NCBI RefSeq assembly: GCF_026213295.1
Contig: NC_079415.1
Span: forward strand, 19,616,237 to 19,680,236
Direction of reading: 5' to 3'
DNA length: 64,000 nucleotides
Origin: Gadus chalcogrammus
Lineage: Eukaryota; Chordata; Actinopteri; Gadiformes; Gadidae
In this document: positions 54,541 to 64,000 of the stretch, one piece after another
Layout of the letters: the number at the start of each line of letters is the position of its first letter
Numbering within the stretch: position 1 is the stretch's first letter
The notes under the pieces: generated by a model
What the model was told of the DNA's origin: nothing
The model's input: only the letters and a program-made list of their open reading frames with translations
Databases searched by the model: none
Position numbers and translations under genes: made by a program

Positions 54541-54868
54541 TTACCCAACCCCAGTGAAGTTATAAACATTGCGGGTATCCGGGAGGCAAAGAAAAAATAC
54601 TATATTTCAACGTATGAAATCAATCCCTGACCGGACGTTTTTCATGCATTTCTTACCAAATGAAACGAGCAGGTTCCACTGAAGTGCATAAGGAAGCCTC
54701 TTTTGTAAAGCTTTTTGAAGAACAAAAAAACCAGCAGTACCTAGAATTATACATGACAGGGTTAAAAATGCCAATGTGCAATGACGATAGCCATACGTCT
54801 GTGGTCAATTCATACTTTGCAGTCACGTGACTACCATGGCTACCTGGAGGACAACAAACTCCGACAAA

Positions 54869-55162
54869 ATGGCGACGAACAGCGGCCAGCCAGGGGAATT
54901 GCAGCCTTTCAGATTTTCAATACTACAATCAATCAACTATTTAAACATAAATGTTCAAATTAGATATCAAGAAAAGATAAACATACTCGGAACTTGTGAT
55001 CCATACACAGCACCCGCTGATGTGTTCATTGCTTTGAAGTTGGCAAGGTCTCGACCAGACTTGGAGTTTGGAGATATTTACATTTATCTTATAGGCCTAG
55101 AGAATCCGTCACCTTATAGGTCCTACTGCACAAAAAATGAAAGCCTACAAACGTACGGATAA
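54869..55162 (+). pseudogene. N-terminal fragment of ISL2EU-type transposon protein
   Basis: From the ATG at 54869 the frame reads MATNSGQPGELQPFRFSI, then GTCDPYTAPADVFIALK, FGDIYIYLIGLENPSPYRSY and KNESLQTYG before a TAA at 55160-55162. DPY..P, the GDIY.YLI segment and the aromatic K.S.E.Y..F..SGWV pattern are what I recall of the N-terminal domain preceding SWIM/YqaJ modules; just after the stop, LTFFQE and, one frame over, SGWVNNVVAGKTG complete it. A GTGAGT at 55240-55245 may be an exon end. No nuclease domain follows. Family assignment is moderate. Confidence 0.45.
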
Positions 55163-55453
55163 CTAACTTTTTTTCAAGAGTGGGTGGGTTAACAACGTTG
55201 TCGCCGGGAAAACAGGAATATCTTCATAATCAAAGCAAAGGTGAGTGAGTATCTAGCTGCTCGCAAAACCACCAACAAATAGTTTTTTTCTGAATCAAAT
55301 AACTTTTAAGTAGCTCTTTTATTGACCAAGTAATGTAATGCGGTAGCGTCCACACAAGTTACATTTTCTCAAGCATTTCTGAAGTTCCAGCGCAGCAGAG
55401 TCTTTTGCTTCACTCTGAAATAAAACTGCTTAGGATCGTTTAGTGAAGCCTCC

Positions 55454-55505
55454 GCCAGCGTTGCCAGATTGGGCCAGGTTTCCCGCCCGATCTGGCAACA
55501 CTGGC
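55454..55505. repeat. 20-bp-arm hairpin GCCAGCGTTGCCAGATTGGG
   Basis: Arms 55454-55473 and 55486-55505 with a 12-bp loop and two or three mismatches. The TTGCCAGATTGGGC wording is common at ends of short vertebrate foldback repeats. It lies inside the ISL2EU-like remnant. Confidence 0.8.
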
Positions 55506-55782
55506 GATCCCCATGACGGCAGATTTACTCCGTAGTTTTATAAATACATTACTTATGGCAAACAAATGAAAACATAACCCCGGCTTCACTCGGTTGGTGC
55601 ATTCAATCGCACCGCAACTATCTGGCATATCGTTTTCACCTCAAAATACCAACTTTCGGTTCGTATGGTAGAACGGGCGACGTCCTGGCAGATACTTGAT
55701 TAGGTTACGAAGTGTCTAGAGGACGTTGTTCTTGCCCGCCAGCCAGTCGTCGTGACGTCACGTGCAAAGTATGAATAGTGAC

Positions 55783-57119
55783 ATTCAAGGCTACTATGGC
55801 TTATTATGGTGTCATCAGAGTGGTTACCTAAGAGAAACGTCCCAGTGCCCTTCATGAAGGCTGATGACTGACAAGCAGCATATTGTTGTAGACCCTGATA
55901 ATTACAAAAAACAACATGTCAACATCATCTGCTTACTGATGTAATTATTAATGCTGTACCGTTGCTGAAAGCATGATTGTGCAGTAATAACTGATCAGTT
56001 GTTTTTCTCATTTGTTGTCCAACATTACATCCCTATCCTGGAGTAAAAAACGAATCAGAACCAATATACCCACAGGGTGTTTAGCAGCCAGGGCATCGTC
56101 TACTCTCCTCAGTCCGATATTAACCATTTAGCCTGTCGTTGCAAAGTCTATGAAAATGTACGCGGCTCGAGCAAACCATAGGGCAAACAAAAGTGATGTT
56201 ATGAAAGGTTCCCCTTCCGAATGACGCCAACAAAGAACATAAACACAAGAAGACGAAGAGGATGAGACGGATTTGAGCGTCGCTCCATGGAGCGACGCTC
56301 AGTGGCCTGGAGGCATGATTGGGAAAATAATCATATAGAAACACTGCAATTGCATTGGGAAGCTTAATGTAAAATGAAGAGGGAATTTTATATGAAATCA
56401 CAGAAAGATTTAGGATTCAGATTTAGATATAAAGATTTAGTTCTGCATAAGATATAGCTTCAGATTCATTATTTTGATTCAGGATTCGATTAGATATAAG
56501 ATTTAGATTAAGATATAAAATGTAGATTCGATTGAACATATAATTCAAATTTTCTGAAAAAGTGACCAGAGGATTGCAGCGCACTTCGGAGGGGTATTCA
56601 TTTGCCATATCCGGGAAAAATGGTGCAAAGCTCGAGCTAAATGTGGAACAAGTGACATGTTTTTCAGCAGCAAAAGTTAACAAACGGCCCCCATAATAAA
56701 TTATAAATATTCCTCCATCTAAACCTTCAGACTCTTCACCAGGTAGATCCCACCCTCTCTACTTGTTTCTCTCTGTGGATCACCAGGGCCGTACCACTGG
56801 GCTCTGTATCAGGGTCCTGTTGCCCTATCTAAGTAACAATATTATAACATGCCTTATATTTAATATAATGGAAGATACAAATTAAACTAGGCTTAACTAA
56901 GGCAGTAGTTGGTAGATGCTGTGAAGGTTAAATCACATGCCATCTGTTGTACATGCTACCAGGACCATTCAGTCACATTTAATTAATTGCGGAGTTAACG
57001 ATTTGTAATTGGATTAATAAATAAATTTCATTTTTTCACAATTTATAAATCGCAGAGCCACACTTCCTTCCCTTTGCATGTCTTTCAAATCCAATCCACC
57101 CTTAACAGAGGTTTCATCC
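55783..57119. other. Unannotated spacer with low-complexity GATTTAGATATAA tract
   Basis: 56405-56545 is a degenerate AT-rich repeat of GATTTAGATATAA-like units. A perfect 28-bp palindrome lies at 56274-56301. No coding signal. Confidence 0.5.
56274..56301. repeat. Perfect 28-bp palindrome
   Basis: TGAGCGTCGCTCCA followed directly by its complement, no spacer. Confidence 0.97.
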
Positions 57120-57135
57120 CCATAGTGCCAAAACT

Positions 57136-57315
57136 AAATTTGCGCGCGAGAGCAGAACATCATTCGCGAGAGGCTGAGGCTGTTTTGTGCGACCGAACCC
57201 GCTCTCGCTTGCAACGAGGTAATGCTCTCGAGGAGCTGTTTTCCTCGCTCGGGGAGCAGCGCTCTGAGTGCGCTCGCGCGCAGAGATAATTTGCGCGCTC
57301 GCAATTAATATCTAC
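57136..57315. repeat. GCGCGC-rich inverted-repeat block, possible MITE
   Basis: TTTGCGCGCGAGAGC (57138) and, inverted, GCTCGCGCGC (57271) plus TTTGCGCGCTCGC (57290). Unusually CpG-rich for the surroundings. The element type is not established. Confidence 0.4.
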
Positions 57316-57399
57316 TCGTGTGTTATGATATAATACGCCCAAATGCATGTTTTATCACTTTATGGCACTAATGTGTCGCCATATGTTTCACCTCTCTCG

Positions 57400-58840
57400 C
57401 CACACTCATCACAGACACCATCAACTCCTCCCTAACTCTGGCACCGTTCCCCCACATCTTAAGCTTCCTGCCGTCACCCCCCTCCTTAAAAAACCTGGCC
57501 TTGACTCCGACGACCCCAACAACTTCAGACCCAACTCCAACCTCACATTCCTCTCAAAACTACTGGAAAGAGCCGTCGCAACACAACTCAATCAATACCT
57601 CCTATCCAATATTAACCTATACGAAACATTCCAATCCGGCTTCTGAACCCACCACAGTACTGAAACAGCCCTACTTAAAGTCACCAACGACCTCCTACTC
57701 TCCTCTGAATCCGGCTCCCTCACCATTCTCCTCCTCCTCCTCGACCTCAGTGCTGCCTTTGATACCGTCAATCACTCCATCCTCCTCAGCTGTCTGCAAT
57801 CCATTGGCATCACTGACTCCGCCCTCTCCTGGTTCACCTTCTACCTGTCTGAAAGATTCCAATACATCTCCATCAACAACCACAAATCCCACACCATCCC
57901 TGTCTCACACGGAGTCCCCCAAGGCTCAGTGCTTGGCCCCATCCTCTTCATCCTCTACATGCTCCCACTAGGTCACATCATCCCCCGCCATGGTCTTCAA
58001 TTTCACTGTTACGCCGACGATACCAAACTATATATCACCACCACAGCCATTACTCCTGCCATCCTACTCTCACCAACTGTCTCACGGACATCAAAACCTG
58101 GATGGACCACAACTTCCTCAAACTCAACAGCAATAAAACTGAAATTATCATCTTCGGCCCAAAAACAATCATCCCCACCTACCAGAACTTCTCACTTTGC
58201 ATCGATGGTCACTCTGTCACTCCCTCCCCCCTGGTCATTAACCTCGGCATCATCATGGACCCCACACTCTCCTTCAAGTCACACATAAACAGCGTCAGAT
58301 CCTTCTTTCACCTCTGCAACATTGCACGCCTTCGACCCACCCTTTCATCCTCAGCTGCCGAAACACTAATCCACGCCTTCATCACTTGCAGACTCGACTA
58401 TTGCAATAGCATTCTGTATGGCCTCCCCTCCACTATTCTTCAAAAATGGCAATATGTACAAAAAACTCTGCTGCCTGATTGCTTACTCCCCTTCCGGAGA
58501 ACACATTACTCCCATCCTCCGTCAACTCATTAACTTCCAATAAAACAACGCATCAATTTCAAGATTCTCCTCACCACCTACAAAACCCTAAACAACTTTT
58601 CACCCTCGTACATAACAGATCTCCTTCATCACCACTCCCCCACTCGCCACCAACGCTCCGCTGATGCCATTGCCAACCTTCTCACCTCCATCACCAAGAC
58701 CAAGTATTGCACCCTGGGGGACAAAGCCTTTGCCTTCGCCGCCCCTACTCCCTCTGAAACTCCCTCCCTCTGACCATCCAAAACTCTGATTCGCTCTGTT
58801 CATTCAAAAGTCAACTTGAAACCTATCTCTTCAGGACCAC
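57400..58840 (+). pseudogene. L2 reverse transcriptase, multiply broken
   Basis: 57347-57646 ends KLLERAVATQLNQYL and ETFQSGF then TGA. The same frame continues with LLLLDLSAAFDTVNHSILL and HGVPQGSVLGPILFILYM (catalytic-domain wording typical of L2); YADDTKLYI sits in the 57929-58288 frame. Frame 58102-58533 carries MDHNFLKLNSNKTEIIIFGP, DPTLSFKSHINSV and LIHAFITCRLDYCNSILYGL. The APE endonuclease is absent. Stops at 57644 and later and at least two shifts make it dead. Confidence 0.88.
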
Positions 58841-59020
58841 TTACAACATTTGACATTTGCTCATCCTCCGCTATCTTCCACTCTCTTAATGTGTTGCCTA
58901 TTGTTGTGTCTGTAGCCTACTGTCTGTATGTATTCCTTTCTTATTTGTAAAGCGTATTTGAGTATTTAGAAAAGCGCTATAAAAAACGGATCAATTATTA
59001 TTATTATCATTATCCTGGGA
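57400..59020 (+). mobile_element. L2 (Maui-like) LINE, 5'-truncated
   Basis: RT and C-terminal coding on plus, then a 3' end with AAAGCGTATTTGAGTATT, AAAGCGCTATAAAAAACG and ATT repeats (58995-59012), the standard L2 tail in fish. Multiple stops and frameshifts. Confidence 0.88.
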
Positions 59021-59107
59021 TGAACACAGGTGTCATCTAACTGCTTATGATGGTTCCTCTTTATATACCAGGGCCGGGGGCAGGAGACTAAAGTAGAAAG
59101 GCTTTAA

Positions 59108-60751
59108 AGGGGAATTGTGCAACTTTTTTGGCTCAATTTACATTAACATAACAGGTTAAGAGTTCTATAACACTTATGGGTCGATTGGTCGCTGTTTTGA
59201 CTCCTAGCGCATAATGGCGGAAAAAAGGGAATATGCAAGTTTCTGCCGGCGACCCACCACCCACTCTCGCCGGAGTCTCGGGTCTCGCGCAGCACCGAAT
59301 TGCTTTATGGCACTACAGACCCACAACCACCCACAAGTAGCGAAGGGATTGTTACATTCTTCATGGATCAGCCGACTAAAGAGAGAAAAGGACCGACAGA
59401 CTGACCATACACGAGTAAACGTTGGGTGAGCTTTTCTGAAAGAAAAAGAAGACTGCAAATCGGATGCCGACTTGCCATGGCCTTGTGTTGCTCTTGAAAT
59501 TGTAAGTACCCTTGGGTGAACTTTGTCCTCTTTGTATTGTGGCTTCTTAATGTTGATAGTCTCTGTAAAAATGTGTTTGCTTGACTGTTTTGTTGCGAGC
59601 CCTGTATGTTTCTAGCTTGCTGGGATGTTAGCGTCCTCACTACCAAACCATTTGTTTTCATGGTTGTTTTGATGTTCGTCTGTCTCGTCCCCCAGATACA
59701 GGCTAAATCCCCGAATCCAGGTTCTTGTTTCACTAGACCGCTATTCAAATACCTTCAGATTGTTTAAGAGTGTATAGCCTGTATCATGTGATATGTCAGG
59801 CTGGCCATATAATACCTGCACGAGAGCTGCTAGTTAGCACATATTCATCAGTATCAGAAATGTTACGATACGTGAACCTCAATTATAGCTTTAGCCATGT
59901 TATACCTTTGTTGTAGTTCCCCGCTTGTAACATGTTTGTAAAAAGATTGCTTTGTATTTTTTCTTAGTTACAAGTGTTGGCAAACAACATGAGGCTTGAG
60001 GCTTGATGACCCAAGACGGCTCGGACTACCTGCCCCGGTACAAACACCACCCACATCTGAACTTGTGCGGGTACCCGTGTCACGAGGAAATCCAGAGAAC
60101 CCTCAAGAAGATGTTACACCAACCATAAAGAACTGTCAGTTGCATTTCTTTCCATATACAAAATTAAAAAAATTCTAACCAATGTGTGTATTATTGAACA
60201 AATAGTACAAACATGTTATTTAAAAAAAAAAAAATGGAAACATTTTAATGGCAACTATGCGGGGATTAGCGACAGCATACCGTCTCGATCTCTGAATCCA
60301 TTCCCTGTAATTCTGTACACAAGGGACGTACTTGAGCAGATACATAAAATGTAGGACTGCTGTACAAATTGTTCATTCTATCGTTATGTATTATGTTGGC
60401 CAACACTCTTACACTGATCGTTCTGTTCAACCAAAGATAAAACAATTCTAATCTAGGATATAATATCTCCTTCAACTATAAAGAAGGATGGGTTTATTGT
60501 AACACATACACCCTTTCACAATGTATAACCTCGTCTACTCTTTATGAACGTCTACCTCGGACATCGCACCACGCATTCGCCGGCTTGTTAAACAAATGCA
60601 CATGGCTAGCGTAGAAGTGGACGGGGAAGGGTGGTCAACGAGTTGTTACGAGTGTTGTAAAATATCTCCTCCGATCCTGTAGGGGGAGCTCATTGCGAGC
60701 GCACACCAAAAAAAAACAGCGAAGAGGTGGCCAAAGTTGCCTAGTTTCCCT
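59108..60751 (+). mobile_element. TTAA-target element (Kolobok/piggyBac-like), non-autonomous
   Basis: The left AGGGGAATTGTGCAACTTTT and the right end in reverse AGGGAAACTAGGCAACTTTG share the inverted pattern and are flanked by TTAA at 59104-59107 and 60752-60755. The interior has an exon-like stretch near 59214-59503 (ATGGCGGAAAAAAGG... ending before GTAAGT at 59502) but with a stop, and no transposase domain is recognised. Confidence 0.7.
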
Positions 60752-60755
60752 TTAA

Positions 60756-64000
<3,245 letters not shown>

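Larger units (their letters stand above)
54804..55782 (+). mobile_element. ISL2EU-like element remnant
   Basis: Ends GGTCAATTCATACTTTGCAG..TCACGTGAC (54804) and, inverse, GTCACTATTCATACTTTGCAC (ending 55782). The interior coding remnant resembles the N-terminal part of proteins carried by ISL2EU-type (YqaJ nuclease/SWIM finger) transposons. Boundaries good to a few bases; target duplication not resolved. Confidence 0.5.

Overview
The window is vertebrate nuclear DNA, most likely from a teleost fish. It has long (CA)n tracts, split genes with GT-AG introns, vertebrate genes, and a dense mixture of hAT, PIF/Harbinger, TTAA-type, foldback, Ty3/Gypsy, DIRS-like and L2/CR1-group LINE elements that is typical of fish. 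No bacterial, plasmid or CRISPR features were seen.

Two host genes are supported, both on the minus strand. sapcd2 (suppressor APC domain-containing 2) has exon 1 at 9495-8706 and exon 2 at 1474-1341; later exons lie beyond the left edge. Its upstream region carries one CHR-like site and three inverted CCAAT boxes spaced 30-32 bp, the usual layout of G2/M cell-cycle promoters. zmynd19 contributes only its last coding exon (62755-62612, MYND zinc finger) and a 3' UTR; earlier exons lie beyond the right edge. From memory, the human orthologues of both genes map to 9q34.3, so the pair may be an old neighbourhood split here by about 53 kb of repeats.

Layout. 0.2-1.1 kb: hAT remnant with a BED finger. 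1.16-1.80 kb: sapcd2 exon 2 held between two 180-bp inverted copies. 1.8-6.8 kb: a Harbinger element in sapcd2 intron 1 carrying nested insertions (a CACTG-TIR element that itself holds a solo LTR and a TTAA element, plus a hAT in its right end). 6.8-8.7 kb: intron and simple repeats. 8.7-9.9 kb: sapcd2 exon 1 and promoter. 10.5-19.9 kb: microsatellite, LTR-like repeat, DIRS-like remnant, nested inverted-repeat element, Harbinger MITE, hAT remnant and a hAT MITE with a perfect 8-bp target duplication (TSD). 20.1-24.3 kb: LINE split by a hAT element. 25.2-32.1 kb: minus-strand Gypsy with both LTRs, split by a ZBED-type hAT. 33.1-38.1 kb: paired inverted elements, a 5'-truncated LINE with an open RT frame and a large palindrome. 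38.1-42.2 kb: Gypsy pol with one in-frame stop. 42.3-46.6 kb: MITEs and a second copy of the hAT found in the LINE. 47.0-54.5 kb: a badly broken Gypsy between inverted repeats, then a 740-bp foldback element. 54.8-60.8 kb: ISL2EU-like remnant, L2 LINE, TTAA element. 60.8-64 kb: zmynd19.

Nothing here looks like a new multi-gene system. The most unusual signals are structural: an exon enclosed by inverted arms that begin at its splice donor, several exactly datable nested insertions, a twin hAT pair, a likely template-switch mutation, and several large palindromes. All calls come from reading the sequence; family names rest on motifs and terminal structure, not on database searches.
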